A DNA stretch of 64,000 nt from Micropterix aruncella (lineage: Eukaryota > Arthropoda > Insecta > Lepidoptera > Micropterigidae), in assembly GCA_944548615.1 (NCBI GenBank), contig OX155964.1, positions 19,758,653-19,822,652 of the forward strand, written 5' to 3'. Numbering within the stretch: the first letter of the stretch is position 1; each line of letters begins with the position of its first letter. A model generated the notes under the pieces. That model was not told the origin of the DNA. It made no database searches and saw only the letters and a list, made by a program, of their open reading frames with translations. The position numbers and the translations under genes were made by a program. Positions 21,800 through 31,859 of the stretch are shown here, piece by piece.

Positions 21800-22536
21800 G
21801 CATGGGACGCTTCTACTAATTATACTCTGAATAAACTGATAATATCGTACACATTATTACTCAAAGTGATTCAGAGGAATGATATACATAATCCATCCAC
21901 CCTTTTATTTTCTAAATCTCTTGTGCTATCGGTTAAACTGATCTTCTTTAAGCTTTTGTTGCTTGCATTCTAGACACGAATATACAAGAACTCAAAACAA
22001 AGTATTTTTTACTAATTTTATTGCAAGAACTCAAAGCACGGCTTTGAGCACGAACTCAAATATAATATAATGTCGATAATTGTCAAGTACTTATTTTCGA
22101 CATTCTGAAAATAACATTTGCTAAAAGACAAAATTATAATTCCCTAAATAAAAACACGTTTTTTATTTAGCTATTGTTACTAAGAAACACAATTCAGATG
22201 TACATTAATAATATGTATATTATTAATATGTACATTTGAATATAAACACTAGAATATGTACACGGAATATTTACGGAAGTTGAACATTAAAACCGCTTTT
22301 CCTCGTTGTAGATCAACTCACAAACTATCAACTGTCAACTCAGGAAAACTAAGCGGAGGCTACAGAGAATTCAAATACTTGTGCTAAGTTTATTTATTTA
22401 TTTATTTAGTTACAAAACAATATTTAGGAATTATTTTTACAGAATGATTTTGCGTCACTTACTAGTGACTAGTGACGCAAAATCGTGGCAGTGCCTGTTC
22501 CAAGGAAAACGCCAATTTCATATGATATTATTTATA
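21800..22536. other. AT-rich spacer with two short palindromes
   Basis: No gene. A palindrome at 22198-22236 (ATGTACAT arms around TAATAATAT) and another at 22446-22484 (GATTTTGCGTCACT arms) are described as findings. Confidence 0.5.
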
Positions 22537-23035
22537 TGGATACAACAGTCTTGAAACGCGTCGATATATTTCCCTAATATATGTGCATATAAATTAATTC
22601 AAGGATCTATTTATTTGCCAGAGATACTATGTAAGTTTGAATTGTACGTACCGGTAAATTACACAGCGAGGAGATCGCATCTATTGTTTAACGTGCCGTA
22701 CCATCGTACAAATATTTTTGAGAACAGGCCAGTGGGAAGGGTTATAGCTCTTCTTAATTCCTTACCCTCAGAAATAGACATCTTTTGTATATCCCTTTGG
22801 CAGCTAAAAAGACAACTCCCTGCTATCTCATGTTTATCATAATATGTCTTTTATTTAGTTTTATATTTTTATGTTTTTTTCTTGTTCAATGTTAGCATTA
22901 ATTTAGTTATGTAAGTCATTTATTTTTAGACTTACACTCTAGCTTTAATATTCAAGGGCGAATTGGATTAATCTGTAATGCTCTTGAATAATATTTGAAA
23001 CTAATAAATAATAAATAAATAAATAAATTAATATT
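22537..23035 (+). mobile_element. CR1/Jockey-like LINE (family L-A), copy 2, with frameshift
   Basis: Homology to the other L-A copies begins at 'ggatacaacagtcttgaaacgcg'. A one-base deletion near 22580 (relative to the 59.1-kb copy) breaks the frame before the 75-residue open stretch at 22615-22842, which encodes the pol C-terminus ending LKRQLPAIS. The 3' UTR ends 'gaattggattaatctgtaatg', and the element ends in an (AATAAATAA)n tail around 22999-23033. It is shorter at the 5' end than copies 1 and 3. Confidence 0.8.
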
Positions 23036-23273
23036 AAATTTAAGTTTAATTTTATGAAGATGTTAAGAAATTGTTAATGGTAATTTAAAAAATTAAAATT
23101 AAAATAAAATAAACAAGATAATCATTAACATCAGAATAATCATTAAATAATAAAGTAGTAGAAAATAATTAAAAAATAAATAAGTACAAAATATTGTTAT
23201 AAAAATAAAAAGCTTAATTTACTCTTGTTTACACATGGGCAATTTATATTGTTAAAGATGTGAGGGCGTGTAA

Positions 23274-23307
<34 letters not shown>

Positions 23308-23500
23308 CTTTCAGTTTCCGCCGAATGAGACTGTTTTTAAGAACCACCTGTGTCAATCCTGAAATATCGAAGTGTTTTCCTAAAATATATTGTTGTTGTC
23401 CAAACGATGTAAATCTCATTGCACTATATATTTTGGTACCTGCGTCGATCTTGTGTTCAATTCAAGCTTAAATCGAGCCCCGTATATCCATAAATTTCCG
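23036..23500. other. AT-rich spacer with (GT)n microsatellite
   Basis: A run of about 14 GT units lies at 23276-23304. No gene is supported. Confidence 0.6.
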
Positions 23501-23869
23501 AGATACAGCTTTTCGAAAATTGGCAATGCTTTCCAAAAAGTGAAAAAATCACAAAAACAAAAAACAAATGAATCAACTTCTTTGCAGACTGACTACTTTA
23601 GAAAATATAATGCAAAACCAGAAAAAAGTCCAAACATTTTGCTATATTTTGGGCATTGCGCAGGGCACACAGGTCATTCAAAGCGGCAAACTTGATCTTT
23701 TACTATTGACACAGGTCCTAACAATACATAAACAAACTACATTCGGGAGCAATGAATCCGAGCTACCAACATTAACCTTCATATCTCGAAAACTAAGAAT
23801 AGTAGTTAATTCAAATAACAATAGACAAAATTTTAGCAAAAAGAAAAACCGACTCCATTTTTTAATAAG

Positions 23870-24425
23870 TGCAGCAGCCATGTCATGGTGATACTTAGAA
23901 CGGGCTATCATAATTGAATGCGTATACAAAATTTTATGTATGTGCTGTTGACCGTTGAGGAGTTTCCTCGTTGGAAGTCAATCTTGGGTGCCGCAGTCCA
24001 AGGTGAAACTTAGAACGAGCTGTCGTAATTGAATACATAAACAAAATTTTGTCTCTGTGCTGTTGACCGTTGAGGATTTCCCTCGACGGGAGCCAACCCT
24101 GGGTGCAGCAGCCATGTCATGATAAAATTTTGAACGGGCTATCACATCAGAATCAGTATACATTATTTGTGGCTTACAACATGTACATTTTCAATTTCAT
24201 ATGATATATTTGAGGAGTTCCCTCAATTCCTAATGGATCCCATCAGAACAGGATTTTGATAAAAATGGGACCAATCTGTAAGTATATTCTTTCGAATAAA
24301 AAAAGATTTTTTCTAAATCGGTTCATAAATAGCAGTGTTTTGAGGTAACAAATATTTAAAAAAGAAAAAAAATATACAACTGAATTGATAACCTATTAAT
24401 TTTTTTGAAGTCGGTTAAAAAGTAT
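23870..24425 (+). mobile_element. RTE-like LINE 3' region with tandem 117-bp units
   Basis: The block 'agcagccatgtcatg..gata.ttagaacgggctatc.taattgaat' followed by 'gtgctgttgaccgttgagga.tt.cctcg' occurs at about 23873, 23990 and 24107 with a period near 117 bp. It is followed by 'gaggagttccctcaatt', 'cccatcagaacaggattttgataaaaatgggacc' and the terminus 'ttttttgaagtcggttaaaaa'. I recognise this order as the 3' region of a very common lepidopteran RTE-like LINE. No RT coding sequence remains, and the 101-107-residue frames at 23390-23891 show no RT motif. Confidence 0.65.
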
Positions 24426-24484
24426 TTTATAGACTATTTAATACTATTCAAATAAAATTATTACACTTCTCGGTCACTGTAAAG

Positions 24485-25167
24485 CGATGATTTTCAACCA
24501 GTGGTTCGCGACCCCCTGAAAAGTCGAGAAGAGACCCCAGGGGTTCGCAGGCTATCTAAACATAAAAATCGAAAATATTACAAAATAATTTGTACTAACT
24601 GTACTTTTTCCCTTTCGAAAAAGTGAAAACAGATAAAATTAATTGTGGTTTCGCCTTTGTTTTTACAAAAACTTGGACGATTACAGTTACAAATGTGGAA
24701 GTGAAAACAGTCTAAGGCGCAAGCCACACACGACGGACGTAAGACTCGGATACGGAGTCCGTTTTAAGAACTTTCATACAATATGTATAGAAAAGACGCG
24801 ACGCAAAACATACAGAACGGACAGGGTGCAGACGCTGTATGTTCTTAAAAAATCGGGTCCACGTCCCGTCTGCGCCGAGCGTCCGTTGTGTGTGGCTTGC
24901 GCCTCGCAAGCCACACACAACGGACGTAAGACTCGGACACGTCGCGGACGCGAAGTCTGTTTAAAGAACTTTTATACAAAATGTATCGAAAAGACGCGAC
25001 GCGAAACATACGCAAAAGACGGAGCGGGGCGCAGACACGTTTCTTTCCGTCTGCGCCCTATCCGAGTCTTACGTCCGTTGTGTGTGGCTTGCGTCTAAGG
25101 GGAATCGAGTAAGACCTTTTTTTTTGCCAAAAGGGGGTCGCGATCTAAAAAAGGTTAACAAAAACTG
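24485..25167. mobile_element. 683-bp non-autonomous hAT-like element with 8-bp target duplication
   Basis: CTGTAAAG at 24477-24484 is repeated exactly at 25168-25175. Inside, the left end runs 'cgatgattttcaacc...ttcgcgaccccctg'. The right end is the complement of 'gggggtcgcgatctaaaaaaggttaacaaaaactg'. The 'AACC' and 'TCGCGACCCCC' blocks are placed symmetrically. Eight-bp duplications and this ending are typical of hAT elements. There is no transposase. A second element (24718-25092) sits inside. Confidence 0.75.
24718..25092. mobile_element. Nested dimeric foldback element with its own 8-bp target duplication
   Basis: GTCTAAGG at 24710-24717 recurs at 25093-25100. The insert begins 'cgcaagccacacacgacgg' and ends with its complement 'ccgttgtgtgtggcttgc'. 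A second back-to-back pair of the same termini meets near 24900-24905, so the insert is two ~185-bp foldback units head to tail. The 151-residue frame 24643-25098 is an accident of this GC-rich repeat. Eight-bp duplication again suggests hAT-type mobilisation. Confidence 0.75.
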
Positions 25168-25175
25168 CTGTAAAG

Positions 25176-25860
25176 TAATGCCAATAAAAAAATCTAAAAA
25201 CAGAATAACGATTTTTTGAAAATCGAATTCAAATCGAATTTTTTGAAAGTGAATTGCGAATTCACTGCGTTTGTTATTGCTTATTTTCAAGAAGCATTTA
25301 TTCATCCTGGTATTTATTAATATTCATTAATAATGTGGTAATTATGTAACTTATACACATTCTTAGTTTCCGAGACGTTAAGGTTCATGTTGGTGACCCG
25401 GATTTATAGCTCCCGAATGTAGATGACCATTTGCAAGGTCGGATATATAATTTGACTAGGCTATACAATAAAACATGGCTTAAAATAGCAATATCAAGCT
25501 CAGGCCCCCTTTTTTCCAACACTAGATTTTTTTCCTTAATTCTCCAAAGGACTGCAAACTGTGACTCGCGGAATGGCTCACATAATCCCACCTATTACAT
25601 AATTCATTATCCGTATTTACATATACATGCCAAGTTAAGCATTCTATTGGCTAAGATCGTTCATCTAGTGACAATAACCTTATTAGCATAATATTTGATG
25701 TATGCACAGCATCCAAAAGACAAAGAGTAGCACGATACATACTCTCACCGATCACGCTCACTCGGCAATTCGATTCATTTCATCGTCGGTAAGCTGTGCA
25801 TGCGGCTCTGCCCGCGGTAAAATCTGAAGGAATACATCTTAATTCTACGATACCAATATT
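25176..25860. other. No supported gene
   Basis: AT-rich stretch. Open frames on both strands between 25385 and 25691 overlap each other and have no recognisable motif. Confidence 0.4.
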
Positions 25861-26010
25861 TTAAGGAAGTAATGTTTGTAAGTTTGTATGTAGAAGGTAA
25901 TCTCCGAAACTATTGATCCGATTTCAAAAATTCTTTTACTAATGGAAAGCTCTATTATCGGCGAGTGGCTATTTTGTTGTGATGTGAGCTATCGATAGGT
26001 TATATTTTAT
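25861..26010 (+). mobile_element. Helitron internal fragment
   Basis: 'agtttgtatgtagaaggtaatctccgaaactattgatccgatttcaaaaattctttta' followed by 'aaagctctattatcggcgagtg' matches the internal part of lepidopteran non-autonomous Helitrons. Neither terminus is clear. Confidence 0.5.
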
Positions 26011-26259
26011 TGTGGTAAATATTGGTTTTCAATACGAAATCATGATATTTGTAAATCAAGTCGGAGAAACATGAGCTGACAAGTTGCTTTATCGACGTGC
26101 GCAAACGAAACGGATTGATATATGGGAAAACAATATATGACAAAAACGTCGGCTTCAAAGAGATCTATATTAAAGCTACAACTGCTTTTATGTCTCAAAA
26201 AAATAATAATATATAATTCTGTTGAGACATTTTAGTATGCTTTTTACCTGCACCAATCC

Positions 26260-26545
26260 AGGGCCGTATTTAGGCGCAGGTTATTGAGGATGCAGCCTGC
26301 CAATATATGGGCCCGAAACAAAAACAAAACGGTTGTGCCACCCCAAGAATTTTCCGGCAAGAGACAACGCCCCCCCCCCCCCTTCCGCGCGCCCAACCCC
26401 CCTTCCCACCCCGATAGTGATTGTGTCAAGTGATTATGATCGTAAATGCATGTAAATACTTGCGTTTACGATCTAAATACGCAACGACGTAATACGCAAA
26501 TACTTGTAGTATTTTTGTAGTATTTCCGTGGTATTAAAATTACTA
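26260..26545. repeat. DNA-transposon-like end plus C-rich repeat (family D), copy 2
   Basis: 'ccagggccgtatttaggcgcagg' at about 26262 resembles a hAT-type terminus (compare 55378). From 26330 on the sequence matches the C-rich repeat at 3325-3545, with a C-run at 26370-26383 and a duplicated 'tacttgcgttta/tacgcaaatactt' region. Confidence 0.5.
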
Positions 26546-26639
26546 TTTTTCAATATGATTTAGTATTTTCTTAAATACGGCGGGATTTAAATACTGCGGA
26601 ATTCATTTCGAGATTGAAGTATGACTAGCGCGCCCTCTG

Positions 26640-26935
26640 GTGGATCGATTTCAACTATTATTCCAACTCTTAAATTGTCAACTCTTGCCATGACCGAATG
26701 ATGCCAGCATGCCTAAATTCAGCTCAATCGGATGAAGCGTTTGGGCGCTATCGTGGAGGAATACACAAATATACACACACACACTCACACACAGACAGAC
26801 TGCAGTCGGGAAATGGTCTAACTCGTCTTGTGGGGTCGAAATGTATATACCCGTCAACATTCGAAAGAAATTTGTTGCGCGTCCACAATCCTTACCCCCT
26901 CGTCGATTGGTAGGCCGGTAAAGTAAAATAGTACA
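26640..26935 (-). repeat. Poly-C dispersed repeat (family C), copy 3
   Basis: On the minus strand it holds the family C order: 'ttactttaccggcctacc', 'gtggacgcgcaacaaatttc', 'ctgtctgtgtgtgagtg', 'attcctccacgatagcgcc', and 'gcttcatccgattgagctgaatttaggcatg..ggcatcattcggtcatggcaagagttg'. Here the poly-C tract is replaced by 'cgaccccac'. Confidence 0.7.
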
Positions 26936-26939
26936 TATA

Positions 26940-27905
26940 AATTACAATTGTAAGCTCGATGATCTTTTCAAAAGTATTTGAAATTGTCGTCATGGGGATT
27001 TAAGCACGTACACCCGGATGGATCTTTTAAAAATGATAATATTTTTAATCGCCTTTAATGTATCAGGATTTTTTTCAAAAGGTTTATGTCCAAAGACTAT
27101 GGATATTGACCGTATGCGATGCTTGATCGTCTAGAGAGCTCCAGGCGATTTTTTTCGAGAATTTCGCCTGCGGTGCTGGTGTCATCCTTAATTAGCGATA
27201 TTTTAAAAAGTGAACAATTTGCAGGGTTTTAATTGAAGACTTTGCGTATTTTAAACGATAATGATCATTAAATTGCATAGATAGTAAGTTATCAATATTT
27301 GGTGGTCCAAGTTTCGTCCTTCTGCGGCTGGGTCCGGACCGCGGCCGCCTGTTGCCGACCGAGGGTCTATATCAGTGGTTCCCAATTAGTTTTTCCTAAT
27401 TAGTGCTCTAGAGAGCCCCCGTCATAAAAAAATACTGCAAATTGTCCTCATTTTGCAATATCGCAGTTTTGTTGTTTCAATATACTTTTTGTCAAAATAT
27501 GCCGTCATTGAAAAAAAAAACGCAGAAATACAAGTTTTCTATTATATCGGTAACTCTTCTCGATGTTTAAAATATGCGCACTTAAAAATTGGCACCACTG
27601 TCTTATAAAAAATTGAAACTAGTAAGTATTATGAGTTTTTTTTTCAGGAACTCGATAAAAAAATTCAACAGTATCCGGACTCTACATGGTTGATCATCCG
27701 ATCGTAAATTACTTATCTGTCCCTGTTAACTTTAATTACTTATTTGTTACTTTTTGAACCGATAACTGCCAAAAGGAGCACTGCTAGTTTTGTTATGCTT
27801 TTTTTATTTCTTTTTTTGTAGTTTAAACCTATATATCTTGGCTACCTATATATCAGTGAAATAATTTTACTCGCAAGAATAAAAAAATACAACGGCTAAA
27901 CGACA
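26940..27905. other. No supported gene
   Basis: AT-rich. A fragment 'tatcagtggttcccaattagtttttcctaattagtgctctagagagccccc' at 27370-27420 resembles a hAT terminus, but no partner end was found. Confidence 0.4.
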
Positions 27906-27910
27906 TTTCA

Positions 27911-29460
27911 CACTGAGAGAAATATCCTGACTTACCTTCTGATTTTGTCCTTCCAAAAGCGTTTCCTTTCAAAAAGAAGGACTTTTCCTTCCTTGTTTAC
28001 CGTCCGAATCGGAAAACTGCAAAATTCCTTCCAATATTTGGAAGGAATATTTTTTTTCCATCTAATACAGAATGAAATAAGGGAAGGAAATTATTTGGAA
28101 GGATTATACCAAGTAGGAATCACCTTCTAGTAAAATATTCCCACCAAAATAGGACGGAACAATATTTTTCCTTCCACATTAATCCTTTTAAAACGGTAAG
28201 ATTTTTTTAGTGGGATAAATAACACCACTTTTCCATCTAAAATGGAAGAATTCGCTAATTGTAACCTTCCATATTAGAGGTATTTTATTTGGACGGAATA
28301 TCGCGATGAAAATCCTTTCAAATTAGACGATAATATCCTTCCAAATTGATTGTAACTGTTTGGTAAGAAAATTTAAAACGGATTAACCTTCAGTTTGTGA
28401 AATTTCTATCCAATACAGAAGAATATGTATCTTCAAAATCAGCGGGAAATAATTGGTAGGTAAAATGTAACCGATTAACGTCCAAAAGTGTAAAAGTACA
28501 CCCAATTCAGAAGTTACTTACCTTCTAAACCAGTAGATAATATCACCGGGAGAATATTCCTACTAAATAGTGGCGGAACAAAATTATACTCCTTCTAAGT
28601 TAGTACCGTTTAATTTGTCCGGTTCTCGAAATGGTCGGAAATTTTAGAAGGGATAATCTGTATCCTTTTAAGCCAGTGGGAAATATCAGTGATAAAACGC
28701 GTTCCCACCAAAAAGGTCGGAACACTATTTTTCCATCTACATTTTAACCTTTTAAAATAGTGAGAATTTTTCAGCAAAAAAAATAACATCCCGATTCCAT
28801 CTAAACTGGACGAATTAGCTGATGGTAACCATCCAAATTAGAGGTGGACGGACTATCGTGACGAGAATCCTTTCAAATTAAACGATAATATCCTTCCAAA
28901 TTGATTGTTGCCGTTTTTTAGGAAAATTTAAAACGGATTAACCTTCCGTTTGTGAAATTTTCATCCAATATAGAAGAATATGTACCTTTAAAATCAGCGG
29001 GAAATAATTAGTAGGCAAAATGTGACTGATTACCACCCAACCGTAATAAAACTTCACCCATTTCAGAAGGTACTTACTTACCTTCTAAACCAGTAGTGAA
29101 TATAATCAGAAGAATACTCCTACTAAAGAGTGACGGAACAATTATACCCTTCTAAGTTATTATCGTTTAATTTAGCAGGTTCTTGATTTGGTCGGAAATT
29201 TTAGAAGGAATAATCTGTGTCCTATTAAGTCAGGGAGAAATATTCAGTAACAATAGATGATCCTACTAAAATAGAACTGAATAATATACTTTCTTTTGTA
29301 TTTTATCCAATTAAAACAATAACAAATTTTCAGTGTGAAGAATAAAACCCTTTTCCATCTAAAATGGAAGAATTGGCTGACGATAACCGTCCAAAATAAG
29401 ATATTTTATTTGGAAAATCTTTTTAAATTAGATGATAATATCATTGCGAATTAAAATCTT
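27911..29460. repeat. Left subterminal array with ~560-bp tandem units
   Basis: Landmarks such as 'gaattcgctaattgtaacc' (28248), 'gaattagctgatggtaacc' (28812) and 'gaattggctgacgataacc' (29370) are spaced 564 and 558 bp apart. Between them the same series of sentences recurs ('ttttaaaacggattaacctt', 'aaaatcagcgggaaataattggtaggtaaaatg', 'ccttctaaaccagtag', 'ggtcggaaattttagaaggaataatctgt'). The left array is therefore at least two and a half ~560-bp units, each made of shorter CCTTCTAAA-like motifs. No coding sequence. Confidence 0.8.
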
Positions 29461-29469
29461 ATAAGTTAA

Positions 29470-29700
29470 TTTTGAAAATCACGAACTTCTTCCTTATTAA
29501 GGACAAATTCTGCGGCTTCTTGGTCCACGATGTTTTGGCCTCTGTGAGTCCACGTCTGATTCGTATTCTTGCAAAATATTTTGAATAGCTTTAACACCAT
29601 AATTTCAGACTTTCCTATACCCCATGTTCTTGACCTTCTTTTTTGAAAAATCTGAAATAGCTATGTGCTTAAGAAAGATACCTATAGTTACAGTATTGTT
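29470..29700 (-). pseudogene. Decayed short ORF inside the CACTG element
   Basis: One minus-strand frame reads AISDFSKKKVKNMGYRKV, stop, NYGVKAIQNILQEYESDVD and then SQRPKHRGPRSRRICP before two stops. The composition is protein-like rather than repeat-like, and the run lies immediately inside the left array, where a transposon gene would begin or end. I do not recognise the family. It may be the last trace of the element's own gene. Confidence 0.35.
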
Positions 29701-30040
29701 TTCCGTTGGCTAACACTATCTGTTATTTCACTACGGTTCAAATATTGCCAAAAATATAATTGTCAAAGTTTACATATACATCACCTTAACGGTGTGTGTA
29801 CTACAATTGCGTTCTGAAGTATTCCCGAAATATTCTGAAGAATTTCTTCATGTCAGGGGTGTACGCGTGGTCTTCATGGGCTGCCATGATTGGGTTATGT
29901 AAAACGCTTGATTGGGTTATGTAAAGTAGCCATAGCAAAACGTTCAAAAAAGTAATCTGTAAAGTAATGAAGATAATACTCAGGGAAATATAATACTCAG
30001 AGATCACTGTCAACCTTCCGAGTTCCGAGAACTAACTTAA
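29700..30040. other. No supported gene
   Basis: AT-rich interior sequence of the CACTG element. The 70-residue minus-strand frame (29801-30013) is not recognisable. 'attgggttatgtaaa' is repeated at 29890 and 29910. Confidence 0.4.
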
Positions 30041-30044
30041 ATCC

Positions 30045-30150
30045 CTTTAGTGCAGGCTACCGGATAGGAGCTGACCCGTGAGTTGGGCCGACCTAAGATC
30101 ACATAAGCAGGCCATCAAGCGCCAAGTTGTTCGGATCCACTAGAATCCAA
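30045..30150 (+). repeat. Family A 3' fragment
   Basis: 'ggctaccggataggagctgacccgtgagttgggccgacct...aagcaggccatcaagcgccaag' corresponds to the tail of family A. Confidence 0.65.
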
Positions 30151-30209
30151 AACCGGACAGACAGACTTTCGCTAGTTGTAGGTACATACCTTTTGTAAGT
30201 ACATAAACG

Positions 30210-30440
30210 CTCGAAAACATTACCCTATCTTTTTACTTTTCCTACCGATTCGTCAATCTGATGGAATTACCCGTTTTTCCTTCTAAATATGCCTGGCTGG
30301 CAAAGAGAGGCCTAGAGATGTACCACCTATTTTTTACTTTTCCTACCGATTCCTCAATCCGAGGGAATTACCCGTTTATCCTACTAAATTTGACTGCGGG
30401 GCAGATATAGGCTTAGAGATGTACCATCTGACACATTAAT
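30210..30440 (+). repeat. Two-unit tandem repeat, period about 117 bp
   Basis: 'tttttacttttcctaccgattc.tcaatc.ga.ggaattacccgttt.tcct.ctaaat' followed by 'ggc.tagagatgtacca' occurs twice, starting near 30230 and 30330. Confidence 0.7.
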
Positions 30441-30831
30441 ATCGAACGATCCCAAAACATCGACTCGAAATGGGTTCTTACTTTTCAGTATACAGGATGT
30501 TAGAAGCGACCAGGCATATTTTTAAGGGTGATTCTGTACATCAAACTAAACAAGTTTTTTTTTTCATTTTGACTTTTTTATGAAAAAACATTTTTTTGGG
30601 TTTAAAAAGATTCCTTTGTATAAGAAATTATTCTACGTGATAAACGAAGTGGAGAATCATCTACAACTTTTTTTGATATAGGTGTTTGTTAATGGGAAAA
30701 ACAAACCTGAATATACAAAAGTTAAAAAAAAAATATTTTCCTATGTAACCAAGGCTTGAATCAAAAAAAGTTGTAGATGTTTTTCAACTTTAATGTTCAC
30801 TAGAAACCTATCTATCGGGCCTAGCTCAGTC

Positions 30832-31065
30832 TTTGATTTCTAGCGTTCTGGCTACACGTATCGTGTGTTCTCCTGAAAAGTTATTTAGCAACGATTACCT
30901 AGACCGTTATGGCACCTGCACATAAAAAAATAGCCCTTGCCGCGTACTTTGACTTCTATCGTTCTGGTTACACGTTTCGCGTGTGCTCCGTCAAAGTAAT
31001 TTTGCCACGAGTATCTAGACCGTTATGGCACCTGCACTACCCAAACATCAAAAATAGGCCTTGCC
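30832..31065 (+). repeat. Two-unit tandem repeat, period about 116 bp
   Basis: 'tttga.ttcta.cgttctgg.tacacgt.tcg.gtgt.ctcc' and 'tagaccgttatggcacctgcac' occur at 30832 and again at 30948, followed in both by 'aaa.atag.ccttgccg'. Confidence 0.7.
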
Positions 31066-31112
31066 GGGACTATTGTGGTCGCTACCATGAAAATTAAAAA
31101 AAGAAGAGGAAG

Positions 31113-31364
31113 ATGCGAGTAAAGCACTACTTGATATTATGGGAAAAGTTGTATAATAAGTTGTCAAATATAAAGTCCACTGAAGCCATCAGATTTGTGA
31201 AACTACCGGCTACACAATTTGAAGAAATTTTAAGATTAGTAACTGCTTTTATTAAAAAAAAAGACACTATTCTATCACAAAGTGTCACTGCAAAGAAAGG
31301 ATTGGTAGTTACTTTAAGATTTCAGTTCCTTGATATTATATTATTTATAACATGGAGATTGTAA
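31113..31364 (+). pseudogene. HARBI1-like (PIF/Harbinger) transposase N-terminal fragment
   Basis: The 83-residue frame contains AIRFVKLPATQFEEILRLVT, then AFIKKKDTILSQSVTAKKGL and VVTLRF. This follows the N-terminal pattern of HARBI1/ALP1-type DDE transposases ('FVRMsxxxFexLLxLVxPxIxKxDTxMRxaIsxxERLxVTLRFLATG'). Here the ERL is GLV and the sequence leaves the family right after TLRF, where unrelated codons follow. The DDE catalytic domain is missing. The ATG at 31113 is not a meaningful start; the conserved part begins around residue 15. It lies between the inverted termini at 30526 and 31816. Confidence 0.65.
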
Positions 31365-31859
31365 GATACGGCGTGTACCTACAATCTCTACATAAGGTTT
31401 AACAACAACTCTTGTCCTTATATTTTCAGGGGAGCTTCTGTCTATCAAACAAAATGTAAAAATCGTTTTTTTATTGTAGATTTTTTTAATGAAAAAACAT
31501 TTTTTTGAATGTTAGGAGATTGTATTATACATAAAAAAATAACTTAAATTCATCAACAACTTTTTTGATTTAGACCTATCTTACTGAGAAAAAAAAACCT
31601 GAATATTCGAATGTTGAATATAAAGAAATATTTTACAAGGTAACCAAGGCTTAAATCAAAAAAAGTTGTAAATGATTTTCCACTCAGTTTTTAATGTGAA
31701 ATATTCTACTGTACAATAAAATTTCCTAATATACAAAAACATGTTTTTTTCAGGAAAAAAGCCAAAATTAAAAAAAAGGCAATTTCCTTGTTTAATTTGA
31801 TGTACAGAAGCTCCCCTGAAAATAATAATGACAAGTTTTGTTAGGCCTAATATACATAG

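Larger units (their letters stand above)
30526..31816 (+). mobile_element. PIF/Harbinger-like element, decayed
   Basis: Inverted termini pair GGGTGATTCTGTACATCAAA at 30528 with the complement of 'tttgatgtacagaagctcccc' ending at 31816; the homology extends about 30 bp. A further internal copy of the same end lies at about 31431-31460 and carries a direct repeat of the first ~280 bp of the element. The middle (31113-31330) encodes a HARBI1-like fragment. GGG ends and the transposase type agree on PIF/Harbinger. The flanks (TAA left, TGA right) do not give a clean TWA duplication. Confidence 0.6.

Noticed and set aside
24643..25098. 151-residue arginine/cysteine-containing frame
   Set aside because: It is the translation of a GC-rich dimeric foldback element bounded by an 8-bp duplication.
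27911..29460. CRISPR-like array in the subterminal repeats
   Set aside because: Repeats are degenerate, irregularly spaced and in both orientations within a eukaryotic genome; the ~560-bp period is a transposon feature.
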